The notes beneath the pieces are model-generated. The model ran no database searches, was not told where the DNA came from, and saw only the letters and a program-made list of their open reading frames with translations. Both the position numbers and the translations under genes were made by a program. From assembly GCF_006715395.1 (NCBI RefSeq), contig NZ_VFNC01000001.1, forward strand, positions 3,658,001-3,722,000: 64,000 nt of DNA, written 5' to 3'. This document shows positions 36,614 through 44,959 of the stretch, piece by piece (positions within the stretch are counted from its first letter, which is position 1; the number at the start of each line of letters is the position of its first letter). The DNA is from Streptomyces sp. SLBN-31 (lineage in GTDB: Bacteria; Actinomycetota; Actinomycetes; Streptomycetales; Streptomycetaceae).

Positions 36614-37912
36614 TCATCCGAACGCGAAGTAGCGCAGCCATACGTAGCCGATCGTCACGGCAACAGTGACGGCCGTGACGATCAGGCCGTACTTGGTGAA
36701 CTGCCAGAAGGAGATGGGCTGGCGGTTGCGTTCGGCGATGCCGAGTACGACGACGTTGGCGCTGGCGCCGATGGCGGTGGCGTTGCCGCCGAGGTCCGCG
36801 CCGAGGGCCAGCGCCCACCACATGACGTGGTCGCTCGCGCCGCCCATGTCACGAACGAGGTCGCTGGTGACTGGGGCCATGGTGGCGACGTAGGGGATGT
36901 TGTCGACGACGCCGGAGAGCACGGCGGAGGCACTCAGCAGGGTGAGGGAGCCTCCGAGTTCGTTGCCGCCGATCAAGTCGGCCAACTGTCGGGAGATTTC
37001 ACTGATCACGCCGGTGTCGATAAGTCCGCCGATCATGATGAAGAGGCCGGCGAAGAAGGCCAGGGTGGGCCACTCCACCTCCTTCAGCACCTCACCGGTC
37101 TCCGCCGTCGAGATCGCGATGAGCAGTCCGGCACCGAGAAGAGCGACGATGCTCGGTTCGTAGCGCAGCACGGGGTGGAGCACGAATCCGGCGACCACCA
37201 GAGTCAGCACGATCAGCCCCTGAACCAGCAGCCGCGGATCCCTGATGGCCTCCCGCTCCTCCAGCGCCATGATCTCTACCGCGCGGTCGTCGTCATAGAC
37301 GAAGGCCTTGCGGAACAGCACCCGGCACAGCGCGAGGAGCACGAGCAGCAGAACGGCCACGATCGGGGTGAGATGGACCAGGAAGTCGTTGAACGTCAAA
37401 CCGGCACGGCTGGCAATGATGATGTTCGGCGGGTCACCGACAAGTGTCGAGGTGCCCCCGACATTCGAGGCGAACACCTCAGCGATGAGGAACGGGGCGG
37501 CGGGCAATCCGAGGCGTTCGCACACGAGCAGCGTGACCGGCGCGATCAGGAGGACAGTGGTGACGTTGTCGAGCAGGGCCGAGGCGACCGCGGTGATCAC
37601 GACGAGCATGGCCATCACCCGGAAGGGCTTGGCCCGGGCCCGCTTGACCGACCAGATCGCCAGATACTCGAACATACCGGTCTTCTTGAGAACTCCGACG
37701 ATCATCATCATGCCCATGAGCAGGAAGATGACGTTCCAGTCGATGCCACTGCGCTCGGAGTAGAAGGCCGACTTGTCGTCGGTGGCCCTGATCGCCATCA
37801 TCAGACCCGCGCCGCCGAGCGCGACGGCGACGCGGTGGATCTTCTCGCTGATGATCAGGGCGTAGGCGCCGACGAAGACGACGACGGCTGCCCAGCTGTG
37901 GAAGTCGTTCAC
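36614..37912 (-). CDS. ArsB/NhaD-type (SLC13-like) transporter
   Basis: A 432-residue transporter with about eleven hydrophobic segments starting MNDFHSWAAVVVFVGAYALI. The family motifs are LDNVTTVLLIAPVTLLVCER in the first half and SGVVDNIPYVATMAP in the second, plus the paired hairpin sequences VGGTSTLVGDPPNI and GADLGGNATAIGASANVV. These inverted-repeat signatures place it in the ion transporter superfamily with ArsB, NhaD and the YbiR group. The ion may be arsenite, Na+/H+ or an organic anion; the neighbouring antiporter suggests cation or anion homeostasis. Its ATG overlaps the stop of the small upstream ORF by 4 bases. Confidence 0.9.
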   Translation of the reverse strand: MNDFHSWAAVVVFVGAYALIISEKIHRVAVALGGAGLMMAIRATDDKSAFYSERSGIDWNVIFLLMGMMMIVGVLKKTGMFEYLAIWSVKRARAKPFRVMAMLVVITAVASALLDNVTTVLLIAPVTLLVCERLGLPAAPFLIAEVFASNVGGTSTLVGDPPNIIIASRAGLTFNDFLVHLTPIVAVLLLVLLALCRVLFRKAFVYDDDRAVEIMALEEREAIRDPRLLVQGLIVLTLVVAGFVLHPVLRYEPSIVALLGAGLLIAISTAETGEVLKEVEWPTLAFFAGLFIMIGGLIDTGVISEISRQLADLIGGNELGGSLTLLSASAVLSGVVDNIPYVATMAPVTSDLVRDMGGASDHVMWWALALGADLGGNATAIGASANVVVLGIAERNRQPISFWQFTKYGLIVTAVTVAVTIGYVWLRYFAFG

Positions 37913-38103
37913 GATCCTCCGGTGTAGTACTCAAGTCCGGCTCCGATTTCGGCTTCGGTGGTGACCGTGCCGAAGTGCAGGGGTGAGACATCCGGCCCCA
38001 CCCAGCCGGGGGAGAGATGGCGCCGGAGTACCCACCGCGCCGCCGGCTGGTCTGCGTCAATCCGTACCGTCCGCCGCAGCCGGCCCGGCTCATGCGTGTA
38101 CAT
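37909..38103 (-). CDS. small protein (64 aa) translationally coupled between two transporters
   Basis: Reads MYTHEPGRLRRTVRIDADQP to the end EYYTGGS. Its ATG lies inside the last codons of the antiporter gene (14-bp overlap), and its stop overlaps the ATG of the ArsB-like gene by 4 bases (ATGA). This double overlap is the main evidence that it is translated. The product is soluble with a mixed charge pattern and resembles no family I know; the DVSPLHFGTVTTEAEIGAGL segment may be an amphipathic helix. It could be an accessory or regulatory subunit of the transporters or simply a coupling ORF. Confidence 0.6.
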   Translation of the reverse strand: MYTHEPGRLRRTVRIDADQPAARWVLRRHLSPGWVGPDVSPLHFGTVTTEAEIGAGLEYYTGGS

Positions 38104-39331
38104 CGGTGTGCACCTCCTCGGGTCGGCCGGTGGCGTCGTCGTCCGGCTCCGGGATCCCGGCCAGGTCCTCCACGTCGAAGACACGGGCGATCGGAACGTC
38201 CGTGGAACTGTGGGCGACGATCGAGAAGGCGATACAGACCGCGATCAGCGTGAACGCCTCCCGTGCCTGCGGGATGCCGGATTGCAGCACCAGCAGCCCG
38301 TAGACGACGGAGGCGAAGCCCTTCGGTCCGAACCACGCTGCAACCAGCCTCTCCTTGCGCGTGAGGCGAGTACCGAGCAGCGACAGCAGGAGGGAGGCCG
38401 GGCGGATGAGGAAGATGGCCAGGATCACAGCCGCGTAGCCGCCGAGAGACAGGTCGCCGAACAACTTCGGGGTCAGCAGTGCGCCGAACACCAGCAGCGC
38501 CGCGAACTTCGCGAGTTCCGCCAGTGCCTCGCCGAGCGGTTCGAAGGACACCTTGGCCTCGGGCGAGACGTGGGCAAGAGCCGCTCCTGCGGAGAAGGCC
38601 GCCAGGTAGGGGTTGGCGTGCGTCAGGTGGCAGGTGGCATACAGGATGATCCCGGTAGCCAGCGGCAGGAGCGGTTGCAGTTTCGGTTCGGCGCCGAGCA
38701 GCCGGAAGCGGACCAGGGCACTGACGAGCAGCGGCAGTACGACGCCGAAGACCAGACCGAGCAACAACTCGACGGCGATCTTGCCCGCTGAGGCTTCCGA
38801 GCTGGTGGTCGCCGGACCGGCGGCGGCGATCAGCACGAGGACGACCGGGAGTGCGAGCCCGTCATTGATGCCGCTCTCCACGTTCAACAACTGGCGCAGT
38901 TTCGCCGGCACCTCGGCACGTCCGACGATCGCCGAGGCGAACACCGGGTCGGTCGGTGCGAGCACCGCGCCGACGAGAAACGAGGTCGTCCAGTCCAGGC
39001 CCACCAAGAAGTGCGCCACCAAACCCATGAAGACGAAGGCGAGCGGCATGCCCAGTCCCAGAGCGCGGGCCGGGTTCTTCCAGTTGGCGCGGAGTTTGGG
39101 CAGGGACACATGCATCCCGTCGGTGAACAACACCGCGAACAGCGCCAGGTCGGCTGTGACGGACACGATCTCACTGTCCGGCGTGATGTGGATCAAGCCG
39201 AGGAAGCCGTCACTGACGAGAGCACCACCGACCAGGAACAAAAAGGATGTGGAAAGCACCGTCCGTGCCGCCAGGCCGGACAGCAGCACCGCCACCAGCA
39301 GCGCGACTCCGAAGACCACCACGAGCACCAT
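38090..39331 (-). CDS. NhaP-like (CPA1) cation:proton antiporter
   Basis: A 413-residue protein with about twelve hydrophobic segments, starting MVLVVVFGVALLVAVLLSGL. The CPA1 functional motifs are seen: FLVGAVLAPTDPVFASAIVG (discontinuous helix with the TDP motif), LLNVESGINDGLALPVVLVL (the ND ion-binding pair) and RKERLVAAWFGPKGFASVVY. The C-terminal 45 residues are an acidic cytosolic tail. It exchanges Na+ or K+ for H+. It heads a three-gene operon and carries in its 40-80 nt leader the element also found before the APC permease. Confidence 0.92.
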   Translation of the reverse strand: MVLVVVFGVALLVAVLLSGLAARTVLSTSFLFLVGGALVSDGFLGLIHITPDSEIVSVTADLALFAVLFTDGMHVSLPKLRANWKNPARALGLGMPLAFVFMGLVAHFLVGLDWTTSFLVGAVLAPTDPVFASAIVGRAEVPAKLRQLLNVESGINDGLALPVVLVLIAAAGPATTSSEASAGKIAVELLLGLVFGVVLPLLVSALVRFRLLGAEPKLQPLLPLATGIILYATCHLTHANPYLAAFSAGAALAHVSPEAKVSFEPLGEALAELAKFAALLVFGALLTPKLFGDLSLGGYAAVILAIFLIRPASLLLSLLGTRLTRKERLVAAWFGPKGFASVVYGLLVLQSGIPQAREAFTLIAVCIAFSIVAHSSTDVPIARVFDVEDLAGIPEPDDDATGRPEEVHTDVHA

Positions 39332-39861
39332 GGCTGAAACCCCGATCGGAAGAGAGAGTGATCCCCTGCTCGCCGACCAGGCTTCCCGGCACACCAGGTG
39401 GAACCTTACCCGTCCTTGATGAGCCTTTGACAGGTCACCACTCGTGATACCGAGGGAACGACCAAGTTGCCGGAATCCGGCAACTGCCCGCCGGAACCGT
39501 CGGCGTCCTACGAGGCGCGGCGTCTTCCTGCGCCGTCCGCGCCGGGGCATCTCGAACTGAGCGATTCCAACCCTTCGGAAACGTCTTCGCGAAATGACGG
39601 CCTGCCGCTGTCATCCGCGGGGTGAAGCCGAAGAAGGTGAGCTCGTTGTGGGCAGATCGGCAGCCGTCGTTGGCAGGGCGTCGGACGTCTCCTCCGACTG
39701 CTGATGCGATGTGGTATCCCCGTGTCCGCCAGTACCACCCGGCGACTCATTGATGCGTCAAAGCAGTACCGAGAAGCCAGGGTGAGTGCTTCGATGGAGG
39801 AAACAGACTGAGCGGCACGATACAGGGCCCGCCCGGGAGCCCGAGAAGCTGGATATCGGTG
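39332..39861. other. antiporter leader and region upstream of kdpF, no other gene
   Basis: The left part is the antiporter leader. From about 39480 to 39780 I see no gene. A five-codon ORF (ATGGAGGAAACAGACTGA, 39794-39811) lies before kdpF and could be a mini-cistron or chance. Confidence 0.4.
39371..39392 (-). promoter_or_regulatory. conserved leader element, copy 2 (antiporter)
   Basis: The minus-strand core GCCGGGAAGCCTGGTCGGC lies 40-61 bases before the antiporter ATG, downstream of an AT-richer promoter-like stretch (TAAGGT). It is 21/22 identical to the copy at 35960-35981. In this copy the element is not in frame with the gene, which argues for a nucleic-acid signal rather than a protein one. 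Confidence 0.55.
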
Positions 39862-39948
39862 ATGGTGGCACACATCGTGGGACTGATCGTCGCAATTTGC
39901 CTGGTTGGATACCTCGCCCTGGCCGTGAAGTTCCCCAAGAGGTTCTGA
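39862..39948 (+). CDS. kdpF: KdpF-like small membrane subunit (28 aa), orphan
   Basis: Reads MVAHIVGLIVAICLVGYLAL then AVKFPKRF and TGA: a single membrane helix with the IVGLIV...YL..A...P.RF pattern of KdpF, the small stabilising subunit of the K+-transporting Kdp ATPase. A GTG codon directly before the ATG is an alternative start. Normally kdpA follows immediately, but here no kdpA, kdpB or kdpC is found. The only other kdp-like trace is the DUF4118 stub 400 bp downstream. The gene is therefore probably left from a deleted kdp operon. Confidence 0.8.
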   Translation: MVAHIVGLIVAICLVGYLALAVKFPKRF

Positions 39949-40349
39949 GACGCTCCCGTTGAGCGGCGTAGGGTTACGCCACGGTCGCCAGCGGGGCGAT
40001 CAAGGATTTAGCGGATGATCGACGCGGCAGTCGGTCCGGACGCAGAGAACCCGCCTGCGCTGGGCGTCGACGTCGTCACTGCCTCGATGTCCAGCGCCTG
40101 AATTCGGCAAGGAGGCGGTTCGCGTAAATCGCGCGTCGGGGGACATGTAGCTTGACCGTTCGCGCCGTCGCCGACGGGCCGAGTATGCCATGGGCGGCTT
40201 GGCGAGAGACACGACAAGGGGTGGCCGTCGCACCAGTCGGCGCCCTGTGGACGACACGCTGACAAGGCGGAGGCGGAACGAACCAGGGTGGATGTGGCTC
40301 ACTTCGCGGATGGGTCCAACCGCAGGCACCGGAGCACACGAGGCGCCGC

Positions 40350-40480
40350 ATGAGGCGCATCTGTCGAACACCAACGCCCCTCTGATCCTGGTCGTGGTGG
40401 TCGTCGCGGTCGCGGTCATCGGCAACCGGATCGCCGGCGCGATCACGGCGCTGTCGGCCGCGGTCTGGTTCGACTTCTAG
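40350..40480 (+). pseudogene. stub of KdpD-type DUF4118 membrane domain
   Basis: The frame reads HLSNTNAPLILVVVVVAVAV then IGNRIAGAITALSAAVWFDF and TAG. LGNR-AG---ALSAAVWFDFF is the hallmark of the KdpD/DUF4118 membrane domain. Here translation ends exactly after WFDF, where the family continues with FLTRPY. There is no kinase domain downstream and no convincing start upstream. With the orphan kdpF this marks an eroded kdp locus. Confidence 0.7.
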
Positions 40481-40845
40481 CATCAAGCGGCTGGGCACAG
40501 GCCATACCTGACGATTAGCGGACCAGGCAAAGTCCCGCCGTGAATCGATACAGGGAGGCGATGCCTGGTGAGCGGTGCCGGCAAGGGCCTCAGGAAGGTC
40601 GACACCTCCGGAAGATGAGAGGTGCACGAGATGATCCGCGGTTTCGACAGCGCCCCACCATCCTTCGCCCAGGAGATGGGCGCGATCCGACCTACCTGAC
40701 CGGACCAAGCCCAGGAGCAGTCACCTGCGCACTCGGGGCCTCGGTCGTCTCCGCCCTCACGCACGACGCTCGTCTTGCCATGTTTTTGGTCAACTCACTC
40801 AAAAAAGCAAGGAATGAGGGATCGTCCGGAGGCCGGGTGCGGCGA
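40481..40845. other. intergenic region, no gene seen
   Basis: No frame with good codon use is visible. A short A-rich run (CAAAAAAGCAAGG, about 40799) near the end of the SPFH gene could be part of its terminator region. Confidence 0.35.
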
Positions 40846-41898
40846 TCACGGGTGGTGCGGAGTGTGCGGTGGCGGCATGGTGGCCAGGTCGGGGGTGGCA
40901 CGGTCGGCCTTTGCTGCGTCGGCCAGGGCGGCGGCTGCGGCTTCCGCGGCCTGGGCCGTGTCGCTGGCCGCTCCGGCGGCCGTGTCGGCGGCGGGCTTCT
41001 CGCGGGTGGCCGGCGATTGCGGCAATGCCTCGGTGAACGCGCGGGATACACCCTGCAGAGCCGACGTGACCTCGCTGGGGATCACCCAGAAGGTGCTGCC
41101 CGGGCCCTGCGCGAGTTGAGGCAGCGTCTGGAGGTACTGCCAGGCGAGCAGCTTGGGGTCGGGATCGTTGCGGTGGACGGCCTGGAACACCTCGTCGATG
41201 GCGCGGGACTGGCCCTCGGCCTGGAGGATGGCGGCGGTACGGTTGCCCTCCGCACGGAGGACGGCGGCCTGCTTGTCGCCTTCGGCGGTGAGGATCTGTG
41301 ACTGGCGTTGCCCCTCGGCGTTGAGGATCGCGGCCCGTTTGTCCCGTTCGGCCCGCATCTGCTTCTCCATCGCGTCCTTGATGGTCTTCGGCGGATCGAT
41401 GGCCTTGATCTCCACGCGGTTGACCCTCAGCCCCCACTTGCCGGTGGCTTCGTCCAGGACCCCACGCAGCTGGCTGTTGATCGTGTCCCGCGAGGTGAGT
41501 GTCTTTTCCAGGTCCATGGATCCCACGACATTGCGCAGGGTCGTGACGGTGAGCTGCTCGACCGCCTGGAGGAAACTGGCGATCTCGTAGAAAGCCGCTC
41601 GCGGATCGGTGACCTGGAAATACAGGACAGTGTCGATCTCCACGACCAGATTGTCCTCGGTGATGACCGGCTGCGGCTTGAAGGAAACGACCTGTTCCCG
41701 CAGGTCGATCAGCGGATGGACGCGGTCGATGTACGGGATGACGAGGCTCAGGCCAGGAGTCAGGGTTCGATGGTAGCGGCCGAGTCGCTCGACATTGCGA
41801 GCACGCGCCTGAGGGACGATACGGACCGCCCGTACCACGGTGAACACCGCGAACAGTGCGACTATCAGGCCGACAATCAAGAACGCCGTGGTTTCCAT
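40846..41898 (-). CDS. stomatin/prohibitin-type SPFH protein (QmcA-like)
   Basis: A 350-residue protein: N-terminal membrane anchor (TAFLIVGLIVALFAVFTVV), SPFH domain about 30-190 (VERLGRYHRTLTPGLSLVIP, VVEIDTVLYFQVTDPRAAFY, VEQLTVTTLRNVVGSMDLEK) and a short coiled coil of EGQRQSQILTAEGDKQ-type repeats to about 260, then a low-complexity Ala-rich tail. This is the slipin/QmcA type found beside NfeD1b proteins, different from the flotillin at 32281. Its ATG follows the NfeD stop by 4 bases, so they are co-translated. It likely scaffolds or protects membrane proteins. Confidence 0.93.
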   Translation of the reverse strand: METTAFLIVGLIVALFAVFTVVRAVRIVPQARARNVERLGRYHRTLTPGLSLVIPYIDRVHPLIDLREQVVSFKPQPVITEDNLVVEIDTVLYFQVTDPRAAFYEIASFLQAVEQLTVTTLRNVVGSMDLEKTLTSRDTINSQLRGVLDEATGKWGLRVNRVEIKAIDPPKTIKDAMEKQMRAERDKRAAILNAEGQRQSQILTAEGDKQAAVLRAEGNRTAAILQAEGQSRAIDEVFQAVHRNDPDPKLLAWQYLQTLPQLAQGPGSTFWVIPSEVTSALQGVSRAFTEALPQSPATREKPAADTAAGAASDTAQAAEAAAAALADAAKADRATPDLATMPPPHTPHHP

Positions 41899-41902
41899 GG
41901 TT

Positions 41903-42334
41903 TCAGTCCCGGGGGTAGACGATCGCGGTGGCGCCGCTGATCTCTATGACGTCGACGGTCTTTCCAGCAGGGATCACGAGGGTCTCGTCGTAGGCGCGGG
42001 CCGTCCATTCGTCACCGTCGATGCGGACCCGTCCGCCCAGGCCCGTCACGTCCGAGACGACGTAGGCAGCCTTGCCGACCAATGCGTCCACACCAAAACG
42101 TGCCGCTTGGGGCTGGAGCCCGTGGCGCAGCGCAAGGGGGCGCACGAAGAGCACGGCGATGGTAGCGACGGCGGCGAAGACCAAGAACTGGAAGGGCGCC
42201 GGCAGCCCGACCGCGGCGGACCCTGCCGTGACCACTGCGGCCACACTCAGCATGCCGAGCGCGGCAGTCAGAGTGAAGATCTCCGCCACAGCCAACACGG
42301 CCGCGATGATCAACCAGATCAGCCATAGATCCAT
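41903..42334 (-). CDS. NfeD-family membrane protein
   Basis: 143 residues from MDLWLIWLIIAAVLAVAEIF. Two to three helices fill residues 3-75, and an OB-fold occupies about 85-143 (ALVGKAAYVVSDVTGLGGRV, DEWTARAYDETLVIPAGKTV). This is the short NfeD1b type that partners stomatin-like SPFH proteins, and the SPFH gene follows 4 bases downstream. The frame opens upstream at 42382, but the ATG at 42334 matches the family. Confidence 0.92.
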   Translation of the reverse strand: MDLWLIWLIIAAVLAVAEIFTLTAALGMLSVAAVVTAGSAAVGLPAPFQFLVFAAVATIAVLFVRPLALRHGLQPQAARFGVDALVGKAAYVVSDVTGLGGRVRIDGDEWTARAYDETLVIPAGKTVDVIEISGATAIVYPRD

Positions 42335-42599
42335 TGTGTGCCTCATGTGAACGGTGCGGGTACGGACGAGCCGGACTCCCATCAGTGGACCGTGACTTGG
42401 GCCAAGCCGCGATACCTATGCGTGCGAAGGCCCTGCCGATCCAGCGAATTTGAAACCGCTTTGCCTCTACTTTACCCAGGGAGGGGGGATTGCTACTCCT
42501 CATTGGGTGGCCAGGTTCGTGAATCTTGCATTGACGGTAGACCTCGCCATGCGATCGAGGACGAGCTCACAGGGACTTGTTTCTCGCCGCCACCATTGC

Positions 42600-43127
42600 C
42601 GTGCTCCGGTGCTCCTGGCCTACCAGATCAGCAACATCCTGCGCGTCATCGCCTTCGACGAACAAGAAACCCCCAGCCGCATCCTGCACCGACTGGACGA
42701 TGTCTTCCACGAACTGCACGCCGGACCCATGACCACCGTCATCGTTGCCCGCCTGGAACCCCTGCCCCAGGGCGGCAGACTGCTGCGCTGGGCCAGCGCC
42801 GGTCACCTGCCCCCGCTCCTGGTCACCCCCGACCACCGGTCCCGTTACTTGCACGCCGACACCGGCCCGCCGCTCGGCGTCGACCCCGAGCTGCCCCGGC
42901 CCGACCACGAGGAGGCCCTTCCGGCGGGCGCCACCGTCCTTCTGCACTCCGACGGCCTGGTCGAGGACCGCGCGCACGCGCTGGACGACGGCATGCGCCG
43001 GGCCGCCGACATTGCCGCCCGCCACGCCACAGAGCCGCTGCCACGGTTGTGCGACGCTCTCCTCGGCCACGGCCAGGACGCCTTCGACGATGACGTGGCC
43101 CTGCTCGCCGCACGCCTGACCACATGA
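42600..43127 (+). pseudogene. C-terminal half of a PP2C/SpoIIE phosphatase, 5' truncated
   Basis: Recognisable family sequence begins abruptly at LLAYQISNILRVIAFDEQET and continues through GPMTTVIVARLEP, RLLRWASAGHLPPLLVTPD, ATVLLHSDGLVEDR and DDDVALLAARL to the stop. The first half of the domain, with the GGDWYD-type and GDVMGHG-type metal-binding motifs, is missing, and the upstream 150 bases of open frame are unrelated. A deletion next to the NfeD gene has removed the 5' half, so the product cannot be an active phosphatase. Confidence 0.75.
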
Positions 43128-43725
43128 CCTCGGTGCACATCCGGCCGCCGACGTATTCGACGGGGAGGGCCCCAACCGCTTCTCGCGGTTCCTGATTGCG
43201 CGGTGCGCAGCCCCCCACTGCTTCTCCGCGTCTTTCTGCGGGGCCCTCCCCGTCGTCTTCACTACATCACTTCAGCACCGGTCCCGCGAGGGCCGTACGG
43301 CCCTGACGGCCGCCCCGCCTGTCTTCTTGACCCGGCCACCGATGGGGTCGCTGACAGGACTTGGCGGTCCCGACACCTCATGCCTGGCCCCGCGGCCCAC
43401 CGCAGCGGTGCGGGGATACCCTCCCTGCGTTCCAGGGCGGGGTTGGTCATTGACGAGCTTGAGTTGCGGGTCCACGGCAGCCAGCCTGAAGGGATGACCG
43501 GGTGAACAGTCCGCGAGCCCGCGCGTGGCCGGCTCCGGCCTGCTGCACAAGGCGGTGCGAGTTGAAACACCACGACTGCGGCATCGGTGATGTCGAACCG
43601 AAAACCTTCCGTCTGGCCGCCAGGCGCTCGCGGCTTGTCGGTTTTCGGTGGTCCCACCCCTCAATGGTGCATCCAGTGGGCTGAGGGCACCGCCGCAAGC
43701 GGCGATGCGTTGGGGGTGGCGGAGG
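43128..43725. other. 598-bp region without a supported gene
   Basis: Several short overlapping frames exist on both strands, but none shows a clear ribosome site, codon bias or family motif. The stretch 43555-43660 has lower GC3 than the neighbours, as in decayed DNA. Confidence 0.4.
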
Positions 43726-44016
43726 TCATTTGGCCGTGGCGAGGACGTCGGCCAGTGCCGCGACGGCCTGTTCGGCGTCGGGACCTTTGGCGCGCACGGT
43801 CATGGTGCTTCCGGCGGTGGCGCCCAGGCCCATGACGGCCAGGACGCCTGTCGGGTTGACGGTCCGGCCGGCGTATTCGAGTTGCACGGTGCTGGTGAAG
43901 CCGGTCGCGGCGCGCGCGAGCTGGCCTGCTGGGCGGGCGTGCAGGTTGGCGGGCAGGACGAGGGACGTTTCGGCGCTGGCCGTGGTCGTGGCGGTGGAGT
44001 CAGAGCTTGTGGACAT
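43726..44016 (-). CDS. HPr-like phosphocarrier of the dihydroxyacetone system
   Basis: 96 residues. The HPr active site is NLHARPAGQLARAATGFTS with His26 as phospho-acceptor, and NPTGVLAVMGLGATAGSTMT replaces the regulatory serine loop. Its start overlaps the dhaM stop by 17 bases. It would accept phosphate from the EI-like protein encoded at 47538 and pass it to DhaM. In E. coli this HPr domain is fused within DhaM; here it is separate. There is no other PTS sugar gene nearby, so it is dedicated to DHA kinase. Confidence 0.9.
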   Translation of the reverse strand: MSTSSDSTATTTASAETSLVLPANLHARPAGQLARAATGFTSTVQLEYAGRTVNPTGVLAVMGLGATAGSTMTVRAKGPDAEQAVAALADVLATAK

Positions 44017-44392
44017 TGCGGGCCTCCTTGGCGGCGTCGGCGACGGTCTTGAGGTCGGCGCCGGATGCGGCGGTGACGACGGCGGCGACGGCTCCTTCGA
44101 CGAAGGGCGCATCGACGAGGGTGACGTCTGGACGAGGGTGGTCTTCCAGGACGGTGCGGGCGGTCAGGACGGAGCTGCCGAGGTCGGGAAGGACGACGAC
44201 GCCGCCCCCGCGGTCGGCCTCCTTGATCGCGTTGAGAACCAGGTCGTAGCTGGTGCCGATCCGGCCGTCGTCGGTTCCTCCGGCGGTGGCGAGGGGGACG
44301 TCCTTCGAGCCGATCTGCTCCACCAGCAGGCGAAGGCCCGAGGCGAGCTCGGCGCTGTGGGACACAAGGACGATGCCAACAGGTGTGTTCAT
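44000..44392 (-). CDS. dhaM: DhaM, EIIA-man-type phosphotransferase subunit of dihydroxyacetone kinase
   Basis: 130 residues starting MNTPVGIVLVSHSAELASGL; His12 is the phospho-acceptor. The fold motifs TDDGRIGTSYDLVLNAIKEA and VVVLPDLGSSVLTARTVLED are typical of DhaM. It re-phosphorylates ADP bound to DhaL. The protein carries only the EIIA domain; the HPr and EI functions are on separate genes. It is transcribed away from the glpF-dhaK-dhaL operon, and its leader holds the first type of operator. Confidence 0.92.
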   Translation of the reverse strand: MNTPVGIVLVSHSAELASGLRLLVEQIGSKDVPLATAGGTDDGRIGTSYDLVLNAIKEADRGGGVVVLPDLGSSVLTARTVLEDHPRPDVTLVDAPFVEGAVAAVVTAASGADLKTVADAAKEARNVHKL

Positions 44393-44450
44393 GAACGGCT
44401 ACGTTAAATGTCAGAACGCTGTTCAGCAATACGGAACAAGGGAAAGTTTC
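44393..44450. promoter_or_regulatory. dhaM leader with IclR-type operators
   Basis: On the minus strand the leader contains TATTGCTGAACAGCGTTCTG and ends in GTTCATGAAC, a palindrome overlapping the dhaM start codon. GAAC-AGC-GTTC is a second small palindrome. The first 20 bases match the leader of the second dhaM copy at 51600-51630 at all but one position. Confidence 0.65.
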
Positions 44451-44776
44451 CGGCCCTTGCCTGCCCGCCGTGACCCGGCGGTGCGGATCACTTCACCTGC
44501 CGTGATCGCCCGGCGAGGCGACTGGCGCCATCGCGACCACTGACCCCGCCGAGCACCTGCCGGTCGAACCCGGGATATCCGCAGCCCACGACGACCGCGC
44601 CGGGGGCCGCCCGCGATCCGCATCGCGAGCAGGAAGGCTGCTTGGCAGGTCGCTCCATCCGCCGACTCGGTTCCCGTCCGCATGAAGGCGGCGACCGCCG
44701 CCACGCCCCCCGCCCGTGATGCCGATGCCGGAGCAGCCTCGAGCCGTCCGCCGTTGGGAGCGGGTTGCGGAACCCC

Positions 44777-44834
44777 TTGACAGGCGCGAAACGCAGCCTT
44801 AATTTTCCGGAACACCGTTCATTCATGATGAACA
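44777..44834 (+). promoter_or_regulatory. promoter and operator of the glpF-dhaKL-EI operon
   Basis: TTGACA (44777-44782), 17 bp, then TAATTT (44800-44805) form a strong vegetative-type promoter. The operator GTTCAT-TCATG-ATGAAC (44818-44834) lies just downstream of the -10, preceded by GGAACACC. The same arrangement occurs before the second dha copy. Confidence 0.7.
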
Positions 44835-44959
44835 GTTTCCCCGGAGGCCACTGGCTTCCGGTTTCCAATGAGCCGGCCGCCAGGTTGCCCGACCCTGACC
44901 ACCTGGCGGCCCCCTCCCCTCACAGCCCGCTCATGCGGAGGAGGTGAGCGCCCCATGCA

